From: JANQEU01 sp965242805 | Lineage (GTDB): Bacteria; Bacteroidota; Bacteroidia; Cytophagales; Cyclobacteriaceae | Reading direction: 5' to 3' | Length of the DNA: 64,000 nucleotides | NCBI GenBank assembly: GCA_965242805.1 | Contig: CBDETD010000002.1 | Span: forward strand, 62,001-126,000 | Shown: one piece after another, positions 1 to 8,517 of the stretch | How positions within the stretch are numbered: the stretch's first letter is position 1 | Layout: every line of letters begins with the position of its first letter | Program-made: the position numbers and the translations under genes | Notes under the pieces: generated by a model | Database searches by the model: none | The model's input: the letters and a program-made list of their open reading frames with translations, nothing else | Told to the model about the DNA's origin: nothing

Positions 1-70
1 TGGATATAGGTTCTAGGGATCGATTCAAGGGATGGTTTAATCTATTCTTCAACTAAACAAGAAATAAACA

Positions 71-586
71 GTGATCACGATAAGAGTAGAAAACAAAGAC
101 GACTTAATCACCATAAAAGAGATAAATAACAAAGCATTTGGTCAACCCGAAGAAGGAAATATCATTGATAAAATCAGAGCATCTGGATCTCAAATTCTTT
201 CTTTAGTTGCTGAAATAGACCAAAAGATAGTGGGTCATATCTTTTACAGTGAAGCGGAAATAGAACATGACAATGAAAGAATTATTGGTATGGGATTAGC
301 CCCGATGGCGGTTTTGCCTGAATATCAAAAACAAGGAGTAGGGAAGAAACTGATCAATGAAAGTATCAGTATCCTGAAGAAAAAACCTATTGCTTTCATC
401 ATAGTTCTGGGGCATGAGGACTATTATCCCAAATTTGGATTTGATAAGGCGTCAAAATACGGCATATCATGTCAATGGGATGGGGTCCCTGACGAAGCAT
501 TTATGATCATGATACTGGATAAAGAAAAAATGGAGAATGTTCATGGCGTTGCCAGATACAGAGATGAATGGAATGAGGCAATGTAG
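71..586 (+). CDS. GNAT N-acetyltransferase, YhbS-like
   Basis: This 171-residue protein is a single GNAT domain that should transfer an acetyl group from acetyl-CoA to an amine. The acetyl-CoA pyrophosphate loop is visible at residues 86-93 (QKQGVGKK), and the conserved GHEDYYPKFGF stretch at 114-124 is characteristic of the YhbS-type subgroup. The start is a GTG with a weak upstream purine run; no better ATG precedes the domain. It stands alone on the plus strand, followed by a long non-coding gap. Family assignment is firm; the acetyl acceptor cannot be told from sequence. Confidence 0.85.
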   Translation: MITIRVENKDDLITIKEINNKAFGQPEEGNIIDKIRASGSQILSLVAEIDQKIVGHIFYSEAEIEHDNERIIGMGLAPMAVLPEYQKQGVGKKLINESISILKKKPIAFIIVLGHEDYYPKFGFDKASKYGISCQWDGVPDEAFMIMILDKEKMENVHGVARYRDEWNEAM

Positions 587-765
587 GCGGAAAGTCAAGT
601 TAACCTCATTTTTCATTTGGTCTTTCAAGTTGTCAAACGATCTCCATATTTCTTGTTTCCTCCTCAAACCGGAGAGGCCAACCTGTGGTTCAATGAATGT
701 AATGATCAGGTAGTATTCTTCTGAGAATAAATCATTCTTATTCTGTCCTTCCGGACGGGACTTCA

Positions 766-790
766 TTTCTTTTCCTTAGATGAAAAGAAA
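766..790. repeat. Perfect 9-bp stem-loop
   Basis: TTTCTTTTC at 766-774 and GAAAAGAAA at 782-790 are exact reverse complements around a 7-base loop. It lies 19 bases before the GC-rich palindrome at 800-819, so the two probably belong to one element. Confidence 0.55.
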
Positions 791-799
791 CGAAGCAAA

Positions 800-819
800 C
801 CTGCCTGCCGGCAGGCAGG
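800..819. repeat. Perfect 20-bp GC-rich palindrome
   Basis: CCTGCCTGCCGGCAGGCAGG reads the same on both strands over 20 bases. A half-site version (CCTGCCTGCCGGGCA) recurs inside the repeat at 48288-48372. No T-tract follows, so it does not look like a simple terminator. Confidence 0.6.
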
Positions 820-1052
820 GAAAAATCATGAAAATTTAAATCCGCTCCACAAGGCTCTGAAGGCCCGCCGCTAAATTTTCCCCCTTCGCGCTTTTCTGTT
901 TCGCAGAAGTTGGAGAAGTACTACAATAGGTAAGTCCCCCAATTCCGTCAAAGACGGGAGGTAGGGTGGGGGAAAACCTGCCTTTAGATTGCCATAGCAA
1001 AGATGATGGTCAAATACGCAATTGTATTCTTAAACCTTATTAAATTAAACCC

Positions 1053-2183
1053 ATGACTGAGACCCCAAGACCTAGACTAGAGTACATAGATAATCTGAGG
1101 ATCTTTCTCATCAGTTTGGTGGTACTTCATCACCTAGCCATCACATATGGTGCCTCCGGTGATTGGTATTACAATGAATCCTTAGCCGGATTCCCTGAGA
1201 TTGTTCCTTATTCCATGTTTACGGCCACTAACCAGGCTTTCTTTATGGGCATGTTCTTTTTTATCTCTGCCTACTTCATGGTGCCATCACTCCTCAAGAA
1301 GGGGAGTAGCAAATTTTCGAAAGAGCGGCTTATACGCCTGGGTATTCCGACCCTGTTGTTTTTCTTCTTTCTGCACCCGTTGACGGTGTTCATTAAAAAT
1401 AGGTTTATTGCTGGAGAGGAAGTATCGCTGGTGGAATACATTTTCCGATACAAGATTTTCGGTTTTGGCCCCATGTGGTTCGTCGAAGCCCTGCTCATTT
1501 TCACCTTTCTCTATGTCTTGTCCAAGTTGATATGGAAGAATACGAAAATCAACAAGCCCATTCCTTTTCCCGGAGGCTGGAGGATCCTGTTCTTTGCTTT
1601 CCTGATAGGATTAGGTCAATATATCATTCGCATTTGGCTACCTGTGGGATGGGCGATGCCATTTACCAGTTTTCAGTTTCCACATTTTCTGCAGTACATA
1701 TTTCTATTCATTGCGGGTATCATGGCTTATGAGCATAAATGGATGGACGCTATTACCCTCAAAATGGGATGGAGTTGGTTCATTTTTGTTCAGGCGATGA
1801 TCTTCATAGGATTTCCTGTCGTTTTTATCGCCGGGGGTGCTACCGAAGGAAATATCGACGCATATCTGGGTGGGTTGACCTGGCAGAGTTTTTCATACGC
1901 CATTTGGGAACAGCTCGTCGGGTTTGGCATGATCATGGCCCTCTTTGGGATCTTCAAGTTTCGGATGAATGCTCAGAACTCATTCGCGAAAAAATTATCA
2001 GCCAGTGCTTATGGAGTTTATGTATTTCATACGCCATTATTGGTATTGGTCAGTGCGGTCTTCCTTGATTTTCAAATTCCACAATTCTTCAAATTCATAG
2101 TGCTGGCGCCGGTTGCTTTGATCCTTTGTTTTGCAGTTGGTTTCATAATAAAGAATACTCCCGCTGCGAGAAAAGTGTTCTAG
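1053..2183 (+). CDS. Acyltransferase 3 family membrane protein
   Basis: A 376-residue multispanning inner-membrane protein of the acyltransferase-3 family (OafA/MdoC/NodX type), which moves acyl groups such as acetyl or succinyl across or onto surface glycans. The N-terminal YIDNLRIFLI helix with the paired histidines at residues 26-27 is the family signature, and KERLIRLGIP near residue 90 supplies the conserved arginine that follows the second helix. About ten hydrophobic segments can be counted. Length is typical. It is flanked by long gaps, so it is probably monocistronic. The acceptor is unknown. Confidence 0.88.
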   Translation: MTETPRPRLEYIDNLRIFLISLVVLHHLAITYGASGDWYYNESLAGFPEIVPYSMFTATNQAFFMGMFFFISAYFMVPSLLKKGSSKFSKERLIRLGIPTLLFFFFLHPLTVFIKNRFIAGEEVSLVEYIFRYKIFGFGPMWFVEALLIFTFLYVLSKLIWKNTKINKPIPFPGGWRILFFAFLIGLGQYIIRIWLPVGWAMPFTSFQFPHFLQYIFLFIAGIMAYEHKWMDAITLKMGWSWFIFVQAMIFIGFPVVFIAGGATEGNIDAYLGGLTWQSFSYAIWEQLVGFGMIMALFGIFKFRMNAQNSFAKKLSASAYGVYVFHTPLLVLVSAVFLDFQIPQFFKFIVLAPVALILCFAVGFIIKNTPAARKVF

Positions 2184-2258
2184 TTCATACACTAAGAGAC
2201 TCAGGAAAAGAATAACGATTTCAGATCTACCGTAATCAATCACTCCTCTGGCCAAACA

Positions 2259-2297
2259 TAATTACCGTATTTGGTAATTACTATTATCATATACGGT
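2259..2297. promoter_or_regulatory. Inverted repeats upstream of barrel gene
   Basis: TAATTACC at 2259-2266 and GGTAATTA at 2273-2280 form an 8-base inverted repeat. The overlapping ACCGTAT at 2264-2270 is mirrored by ATACGGT at 2291-2297. This looks like a compound operator in the 209-base gap ahead of the gene at 2393. The regulator is not identifiable from the window. Confidence 0.4.
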
Positions 2298-2392
2298 GAT
2301 ATTATGAGGTAGTGATTCAGGTATACAATTGATAATCAAATAATTATAGCTATTGGCACACATTTAGTAAACATGGTAAGAAACACCAGGGA

Positions 2393-3013
2393 ATGAAATC
2401 CTTTTTAATAGTTCTTTTTACCATCATGTTCACGATAGTGGCCCTTGGTCAGAATACCACTCAAAATGATCCGGCCCTGACACAAAGTGAAAGAGAAGAA
2501 ATCAACTACAGGCATTCCCTAGGTGCTTCACTTTTCATGATATCTAATTTTTTTCCGGATCCAGCAGATTATTACCTATTGACGTATGGTTATAGACTAT
2601 CCCAAGAAAGTAGAGTTTTTATAGAATACAATACCTGGAAATACGAAGAACCCCTAGGAACCTATGGAGATTCAGATGAATTGTACCCTGGCTTCATAAG
2701 ATCTCATGGTATAGGATTTGGATATCAACGATTCCTTTGGAAAGGCCTCTTTTCCTCTGCTCAGGCTACTCCATTCCTGAAGCAGTATTTCGATGAACAA
2801 GATGAAAAAACCCAAAAAGGATTCCAATTGTATCTCCAATTGGCTGTAGGCTATCGATTTGAACTTTTCAATGACCGTTGGTATGTCGAACCTGCATATG
2901 CACTTAAGTACTGGCCCATTGATACCAATTTCCCTTCGGACTTTGCCGCCATTAAAAAGGGATCCCCGAACACCATATTTGAACCCAGCCTGAATTTTGG
3001 TTTTAGGTTTTGA
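2393..3013 (+). CDS. Secreted outer-membrane barrel-like protein
   Basis: I do not recognise a named family for these 206 residues. Residues 1-19 form a clear Sec signal peptide ending in LGQ. The rest alternates polar and aromatic residues in short strands (for example YRLSQESRVFIEYNTW, IGFGYQRFLW, LAVGYRFELF) and ends with FGFRF, a C-terminal aromatic typical of outer-membrane beta-barrels. A small 8- to 10-strand barrel is likely. The ATG follows a GGGA-like purine stretch. The next gene starts 37 bases downstream, so they may be co-transcribed. Confidence 0.6.
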   Translation: MKSFLIVLFTIMFTIVALGQNTTQNDPALTQSEREEINYRHSLGASLFMISNFFPDPADYYLLTYGYRLSQESRVFIEYNTWKYEEPLGTYGDSDELYPGFIRSHGIGFGYQRFLWKGLFSSAQATPFLKQYFDEQDEKTQKGFQLYLQLAVGYRFELFNDRWYVEPAYALKYWPIDTNFPSDFAAIKKGSPNTIFEPSLNFGFRF

Positions 3014-3050
3014 AAACGGATATGAACAATAGAATATAAAAATTAATAAT

Positions 3051-3365
3051 ATGAAATGGCTTGAAATTATTGAATTGAGAACCGGAAGTCGAATCGATGA
3101 GGATCTTCAAGAGATACTAACCAACTTGTTGGCTGAGATCAAGCACGATTTATCAAAACCAAAAGTTCGGATCTACAATAACTTTTCAGTAGACAGCGAC
3201 TTCAGTATACACCTGATACACAAGCACTCCAAGCCGGATGCGATGGGAAGTGTATTAGGAATGCACATTGCAGCCTCGCTAAAAAATTACGGGATGATGA
3301 ATCACCACATATGGTGTGAAATGGATATTAAGTCTGAAAACGGAGAAAAAGAATTACAACTATGA
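3051..3365 (+). CDS. Small conserved-looking hypothetical protein
   Basis: A 104-residue soluble protein without signal peptide or membrane segment. It opens with MKWLEIIELRT and has a central stretch (residues 53-60, SDFSIHLI) plus a histidine-containing end (NHHIWCEMD near 83-91) that resembles an alpha/beta small-molecule-binding fold, but I cannot name it. Its TGA stop overlaps the ATG of the next gene, so translation of the two is coupled. That coupling is the best clue: it probably serves the same pathway as the reductase/hydrolase fusion downstream. Confidence 0.6.
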   Translation: MKWLEIIELRTGSRIDEDLQEILTNLLAEIKHDLSKPKVRIYNNFSVDSDFSIHLIHKHSKPDAMGSVLGMHIAASLKNYGMMNHHIWCEMDIKSENGEKELQL

Positions 3366-5014
3366 AAACATTAATCATCGGCGCGGGACCTTTAGGAAGC
3401 CTGTATACCTATCTCTTCCACAATGCGGGAATTGATGTCACTTTACTTGCCAGGGGTACACACTTTGATTTCCTGAAAAATGAGGGATTGACCCTAATCA
3501 ATGAATTCACTCAGGAACAGATCAAAGAAAAAGTGAATGTCATTGAGCGTCTGCATGAGGAAGATGAGTATGATCTCATTATTGTCCTGATGCGGAAGAA
3601 CAGCCTCAAGAAGCTACTACCAACATTAAGTAAACACAAGCAACTACACAACATCCTATTCATGGGTAATAATACGGATGGATTTGAAGAATACCTGGAG
3701 TATTTTCCTCAAGATAAGATCTTGTTTGGCTTTCCTGGAGGGGGAGGATCAAGGATCGATCATGTGGTCCATTATGTAGATTCGGAAAAACCTGGCAGGT
3801 CCCGAATGCCAATCACCCTTGGAGAAATAGATGGGAAGGTCCGAATTCGTACGCGACAAATTAAAGACCTTTTTGAATCAGCGGGTGTTCCGGTCAAGAT
3901 CGTAGATGACATGGATAGCTGGTTGAAGTATCATGTTGCTTTTGTACTACCTATAACAGGAGCACTTCTCAAAAGTGGTGATAATTACCGACTTGCAGAA
4001 GACAAGGCAACAATTGCGGAATACATATTAGCAGTGAGAGAGGCTGGCAGAGTACTGAAAGCACTCGGATATAGGAAAAGCTACAACACAAAGTTCAAGC
4101 TATTTTACTTATTCCCAATTGCCTTATTAACAAGAATACTTAGCAAGGTTTTTAATTCCAAATTCGCTGAAGTAGCTATGATGATGCATGCCAATGCTGC
4201 AAAAGATGAAATGGCAGAACTGACTCGAGAGTTCAGGGTCCTGCAAAAGAAAACCCAGGTGGTAACACCAAATTTCAATAAAATCATGCAAGCTATTCTT
4301 CCCAGGGAAGTGCAAGACCTGGAAAAATATGGGGCGGGATTAGAAATGCCGAAGGAGGCTGAAAAAAAACAGCAGCGGATCATGATGAAAGCGCTTAGAT
4401 TCAAATTTGGGTTTTGGGGAATGATTGGCATCTTTCTGGATACCTTCCTGATTGAGAGACGTCTAAGAAAAGAAAACCCCAGCACGAAGAAAAAAGCAAG
4501 AGCGGTCAGTGAGATGATTGAGAAGGAATTGTTTGCTTTTTCAGCGTTATACCTGTCATTATCAAAAAAACTAGGTAGGGAGGAAGCTTATGATTTCTTC
4601 AAGGACGAGGTAATGAATAAGATGGCTCAAATCTCCATGCCTGCCATTTACCAGGTAAATGACCTTAAACACTGTCCAGGCGATGTATTTGAAAATTTTA
4701 AGAAGATGAACATTGCGTTGTTTGAAAGAACTACGAAAGATGGTACCTGGAATATGGAAAAATACCAGGATGATCCGGATAAACTTACTATCAAAATCAC
4801 ATCATGTGCCAATGTTGAATTATTCGGTGAGTTGGGTGTATCAGAATTGGGTAAGTTCGGATGTGATCATGATATCGCCGGATATACGGCCATAGAAGAT
4901 GATGTTAATTGTGAGTTCCGCCGTTTCTGCACCATCGCCAAAGGAAGCGATCACTGCTTATTTGAATTCTATAGGAAAGGAACAGCCCCTGAGACTGCTC
5001 AATTAAATGTATAA
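3362..5014 (+). CDS. Ketopantoate-reductase-like / ATC-hydrolase-like fusion
   Basis: A 550-residue two-part cytoplasmic protein. Residues 1-330 resemble the ApbA/PanE ketopantoate reductase family: a Rossmann motif at 7-12 (GAGPLG) followed by LLARGTHFDFLKNEGL, then a helical C-terminal half. Residues about 385-545 match the L-2-amino-thiazoline-4-carboxylate hydrolase-like family, with cysteines and acidic residues in ITSCANVEL, FGCDHDI and DVNCEFRRFC. Stand-alone PanE is about 300 residues, so the extra 250 are a real second domain. The start overlaps the preceding stop (ATGA). I infer an NAD(P)H-dependent reduction coupled to a hydrolytic step on a small, perhaps cyclic, substrate; neither substrate is known. 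Confidence 0.72.
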   Translation: MKTLIIGAGPLGSLYTYLFHNAGIDVTLLARGTHFDFLKNEGLTLINEFTQEQIKEKVNVIERLHEEDEYDLIIVLMRKNSLKKLLPTLSKHKQLHNILFMGNNTDGFEEYLEYFPQDKILFGFPGGGGSRIDHVVHYVDSEKPGRSRMPITLGEIDGKVRIRTRQIKDLFESAGVPVKIVDDMDSWLKYHVAFVLPITGALLKSGDNYRLAEDKATIAEYILAVREAGRVLKALGYRKSYNTKFKLFYLFPIALLTRILSKVFNSKFAEVAMMMHANAAKDEMAELTREFRVLQKKTQVVTPNFNKIMQAILPREVQDLEKYGAGLEMPKEAEKKQQRIMMKALRFKFGFWGMIGIFLDTFLIERRLRKENPSTKKKARAVSEMIEKELFAFSALYLSLSKKLGREEAYDFFKDEVMNKMAQISMPAIYQVNDLKHCPGDVFENFKKMNIALFERTTKDGTWNMEKYQDDPDKLTIKITSCANVELFGELGVSELGKFGCDHDIAGYTAIEDDVNCEFRRFCTIAKGSDHCLFEFYRKGTAPETAQLNV

Positions 5015-5032
5015 ACCTATAACTAAATTATC

Positions 5033-6340
5033 ATGAACCTTAAAGAAACAATATTCAAAAACATCGCACGAAGGATGCCGAGGTTGAGGGGATTTACCCG
5101 ACGTTATTATTTTGACCACCCATTTTTGGATGCCTGGTTCGCTTGGTTCCCACTCAATCAAATACAATATGATGGCGCCGCAACGGGAGAGATCTACAAT
5201 GCAGCTTCCAGAATTATTGAAAGCAAAGGAGCTGACAGCTGGATCGCCGAATGGTCCAAAGAAGGTGATCGCATAAAGGGTAAAGCTGAACAATTGCTTA
5301 GTGAGAACCACTTGATAAGTGCTGGTCATACCTTTTTAAGGGCATACACTTACTACCGCACAGCTCATTTGGCAACAGACCCCGGAAATCATAATAAGTC
5401 AATGCGGGAGACATATAGCAATCTTTCTTATTGCTTTGATCGGTTCAGGGAGTGTTCTGACATTTCCATGGAGAAAATTCAGGTCCCATTTAAGAAAAGA
5501 GGAGAAGCGACGGACCTACGAATGCATGGATACTTTATGAAACCTAATAAAGCCGATGACACACCCAATCCTACGCTGATTTGGTTGTCAGGGGCAGAGT
5601 CCATTGCCGAAGACGTGTATTGGTGGTGTGGAGCTGAAGGTATTAGACGCGGGTACAATGTATTTGCGGTAGACAACCCTGGTGATACGGCCACCCGCAT
5701 CTACAATGAGCACTTATTGAATGAAGGAGCAGGGGATGATACACTTCTCTCCCAAATGGATTACCTGTTGCAAAGACCTGAAGTAGACCCGAATAACATC
5801 TTTGTATATGGCATCAGTATGGGAGGATATCGTGCTGGAAGGTTTGGTCAGATTGACAATAGAATGGCTGGTATTATAGCCAATGCACCTATGTTAAATG
5901 CTGGAAAGGTTTTAGATGATTGCCGTCATGTGTGGAAAGCAAATAGAGATGCACAAGGTTGGGGAAAACGCATGTGCTGGCAGTATGGGATCGATTTTGA
6001 ATCAAATCTGAAGGCTGCAATGTATGAGTTGGTAGATCAAGCCTGGAGACAGTTTGCGGTACAGCCAGAAAAGATCAAGGTTCCATTCCTGGTGATGGCA
6101 GGCGAAAACGAACTAGGAGGAGAAGGGATACGACAAGCTCATGAGTTTTATGATCGATTGGGTAGTGAAGACAAAAGTAAACGGATTGTGACTGAGGAAG
6201 AATGTGGCCAGGCACATTGTCAATTGAACAACTTTCCATTAGCCAGGCAAATCATGTTTGATTGGATTGAATCACAAAGAAGTAAGCGTGGTGAATTGAA
6301 TATCTCTGATGAGATCGAGAATCAATTACAAAATGCATAA
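5033..6340 (+). CDS. Alpha/beta hydrolase, FrsA/esterase type (first copy)
   Basis: A 435-residue alpha/beta hydrolase of the FrsA/DUF1100-like type, related to enzymes such as 2,6-dihydropseudooxynicotine hydrolase. A helical N-terminal cap (1-150) precedes the core: LIWLSGAE at 182-189, the nucleophile elbow GISMGG with Ser262, and a late His in GQAHCQLNN near residue 397. No signal peptide. It begins 18 bases after the fusion gene and is followed 52 bases later by a second hydrolase of the same type, so all belong to one transcription unit. Catalytic fold is well supported; substrate, possibly a C-C or ester bond, is not. Confidence 0.78.
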   Translation: MNLKETIFKNIARRMPRLRGFTRRYYFDHPFLDAWFAWFPLNQIQYDGAATGEIYNAASRIIESKGADSWIAEWSKEGDRIKGKAEQLLSENHLISAGHTFLRAYTYYRTAHLATDPGNHNKSMRETYSNLSYCFDRFRECSDISMEKIQVPFKKRGEATDLRMHGYFMKPNKADDTPNPTLIWLSGAESIAEDVYWWCGAEGIRRGYNVFAVDNPGDTATRIYNEHLLNEGAGDDTLLSQMDYLLQRPEVDPNNIFVYGISMGGYRAGRFGQIDNRMAGIIANAPMLNAGKVLDDCRHVWKANRDAQGWGKRMCWQYGIDFESNLKAAMYELVDQAWRQFAVQPEKIKVPFLVMAGENELGGEGIRQAHEFYDRLGSEDKSKRIVTEEECGQAHCQLNNFPLARQIMFDWIESQRSKRGELNISDEIENQLQNA

Positions 6341-6392
6341 TGGGGGACATTATGGTACACGCTGAAACCTGAACAATTAAACTTTTTAAAAA

Positions 6393-7550
6393 ATGGCATT
6401 TAAACAATTATTACCGCTTCACAACCTAAACTTTCAGATGAACCGGATCCTTTCTTACGGTCCAGAAGCTTGTATGGAAGAAGAGCTACTAGAGATTGCA
6501 CCGAAGCTTCAGGAGTTTGACCCGGAGGGTTGGTTTTATCAGTGGAACATTCTTGCAAAGAGGGCTGAAACTGAGGATCGGCTAATGCATGCGGCTTATT
6601 ACCATCGAATGTCTGAGTTCTTCCTTCCGGACGGTATGTCGGAAAAGGCAATTGCCTACGAAGATTTTTCTCGGTGCTTTTACGCTGCCACGAAGGACAA
6701 AAACATTGAGGTTTTTGATGTTCCATACCAGGGGTCCACTCTACCGGCGATTCGATTACAAGCCGCTGAAGAAAAGGGTGTCGTTGTCCTACACGGCGGT
6801 TTCGATTCCTTTATGGAAGAATTCTATCTCTTTCTTCGAGAGTATCAGGCAGCCGGATACACTGTAATTGTCTTTGAGGGGCCTGGGCAGGGACGTCCGT
6901 TGCAATCAGGTATGAAGATGATACACCGATGGGAGAAGCCTGTAGCAGCGGTACTCGACTTTTTTCAGTTGGAAGCTGTTACAATAATTGGTATTAGCCT
7001 CGGTGGTTACCTAGCTCTTCGTGCGGCTGCCTATGAACCTAGAATTGCCCATGTCGTAGCGTGGAATGTGCTTTGGGATGCCTTGAGAGGATATAATAGA
7101 GACAAGCCCGAATTCTTTTTCAAAGCTATTAAATATAGAATAAGCTTCGTGATCAATGCTCTGGCGAATGCAATAAGGAAACGAGATGATATGGTGGACT
7201 GGCTGATCACCCACGGAATGTATATTACCGGAACGAAGACTCCATTCGATCATCTTCAGAAATTCTCCAACTATCATACCAGAGACTTGTCATCTTTAAT
7301 CAGGCAAGATGTGCTTCTATTAGCAGGTGAAAACGACCATTTCGTACCTGTTGAATTTCTTGAACTGCAAAAAAATGCCTTGACGTCTGCTCGCTCTATT
7401 CGAACTCGGTTATTTACGGCTGAGGAAGGTGGAGATCAGCATTGCCAGGTGGGACGATTTGATTTGGCGACCACTGAAATCCTTGAATGGTTAGATAAAT
7501 TATACAAACAAAAGAGTCAAAATACGCTGTATGCATTGAATAAATGTTAG
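6393..7550 (+). CDS. Alpha/beta hydrolase, FrsA/esterase type (second copy)
   Basis: A 385-residue relative of the preceding gene. The cap occupies roughly 1-120. The core shows VVLHGGFDSF at 131-140, the nucleophile elbow GISLGG with Ser202, a late acid region ENDHFVPVEF and the catalytic His in GGDQHCQVG near the end. Cap sequences of the two copies share layout (W-Y-Q and YYHRMSEFF segments) but differ strongly, so they probably act on different intermediates rather than being recent duplicates. No signal peptide is present. Confidence 0.77.
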   Translation: MAFKQLLPLHNLNFQMNRILSYGPEACMEEELLEIAPKLQEFDPEGWFYQWNILAKRAETEDRLMHAAYYHRMSEFFLPDGMSEKAIAYEDFSRCFYAATKDKNIEVFDVPYQGSTLPAIRLQAAEEKGVVVLHGGFDSFMEEFYLFLREYQAAGYTVIVFEGPGQGRPLQSGMKMIHRWEKPVAAVLDFFQLEAVTIIGISLGGYLALRAAAYEPRIAHVVAWNVLWDALRGYNRDKPEFFFKAIKYRISFVINALANAIRKRDDMVDWLITHGMYITGTKTPFDHLQKFSNYHTRDLSSLIRQDVLLLAGENDHFVPVEFLELQKNALTSARSIRTRLFTAEEGGDQHCQVGRFDLATTEILEWLDKLYKQKSQNTLYALNKC

Positions 7551-7614
7551 CTCCAGTCACTACAAATAGACTGTATCATAGCAAAAAAGAGAAAGACACT
7601 TTAAAAAAATAGAA

Positions 7615-8517
7615 ATGAAAAAAGTACTGGTTGCAGGAGCTACCGGATATCTCGGAAAGTTCTTACTGAATGAGTTGAAAAACAAGGGCTATGAAACGAT
7701 AGCCTTAGCTAGAAATGCTAAGAAACTGGAGGACATAGATGTGCACAAGATCTTAGCAGCTGAAGTCACAAAACCAGAGACACTTAGTGGCATTTTCGAA
7801 GATGTAGATTATATCATCTCCACTGTAGGAATTACCCGCCAGAAAGATGGCTTGACCTACATGGATGTTGATTACCAAGCTAATAAGAACCTCTTGAGTG
7901 AGGCTAAAAAAGCTGGTGTTCAAAGGTTCATGTATGTTTCTGTATTGAATGGTCAATACCTAAAGGACCTAAAGATGGTTGCAGCAAAGGAGCGTTTTGT
8001 GGAGGAGTTGAAAATTTCAGGAATGGATTACGCCATTTTTCGCCCCAATGGATTCTTTTCAGATATGACGGAGATATTGGATATGGCCAAAAAAGGCACA
8101 GTGTATCTATTCGGAGAAGGTAAGTATAAGGGTAATCCAATTCACGGTGAAGATCTTGCTGAGTTTATAGTAAACCATCTCACTGATGAAGAAACAGAAT
8201 TAGAAGTAGGAGGGCCGGATGTGTTGTCTCAGAATGAGATCGCTCAAATTGCCTTTGAAGCCATTGGGAAAGAACCTAAGATATCACATATTCCAGATTG
8301 GATGAGAAGATTGATACTTGGTTTGACCAGGCTACTTACCGGTCAGAAGGTATATGGCCCAATTGAGTTTTTCATGACTGTCATGGCAAGAGATATGATT
8401 GCACCATCGATTGGAAGTCATCGCCTGAAAGATTTCTATATGGAGAAGGTATCTGGTGAATTTTTGGAAAGCAATCAAGTGGAGCTAAGGACTGGAAATC
8501 ATGACAACCAAATTTAG
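7615..8517 (+). CDS. NmrA-like atypical SDR
   Basis: A 300-residue NAD(P)-binding protein of the atypical short-chain dehydrogenase/NmrA group. The dinucleotide motif GATGYLG is at residues 8-14. STVGITRQ, the YVSVLNG strand and FRPNGFFSD are typical of the family, and a typical YxxxK catalytic pair is not evident. Length is usual for the group. It continues the gene group after a 64-base gap, and its end overlaps the next gene by 17 bases. It may be a reductase or a redox-sensing binder. Confidence 0.78.
   Translation: MKKVLVAGATGYLGKFLLNELKNKGYETIALARNAKKLEDIDVHKILAAEVTKPETLSGIFEDVDYIISTVGITRQKDGLTYMDVDYQANKNLLSEAKKAGVQRFMYVSVLNGQYLKDLKMVAAKERFVEELKISGMDYAIFRPNGFFSDMTEILDMAKKGTVYLFGEGKYKGNPIHGEDLAEFIVNHLTDEETELEVGGPDVLSQNEIAQIAFEAIGKEPKISHIPDWMRRLILGLTRLLTGQKVYGPIEFFMTVMARDMIAPSIGSHRLKDFYMEKVSGEFLESNQVELRTGNHDNQI

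Larger units (their letters stand above)
587..1052. other. Structured intergenic region
   Basis: These 466 bases hold no convincing gene. They contain several stem-loops: a perfect 9-base stem with a 7-base loop at 766-790 (TTTCTTTTC / GAAAAGAAA), a small GTCC/GGAC hairpin near 746-757, and a perfect 20-base GC-rich palindrome at 800-819. C-rich and G-rich stretches follow to about 975. The arrangement resembles a dispersed intergenic repeat or a structured RNA rather than a promoter region. A 99-codon minus-strand frame runs through part of it but shows no protein-like features. Confidence 0.5.

Noticed and set aside
467..766. 99-codon minus-strand frame behind the first GNAT gene
   Set aside because: It overlaps the real GNAT gene antisense and runs into the structured repeat region; composition and lack of domain pattern indicate a chance frame.
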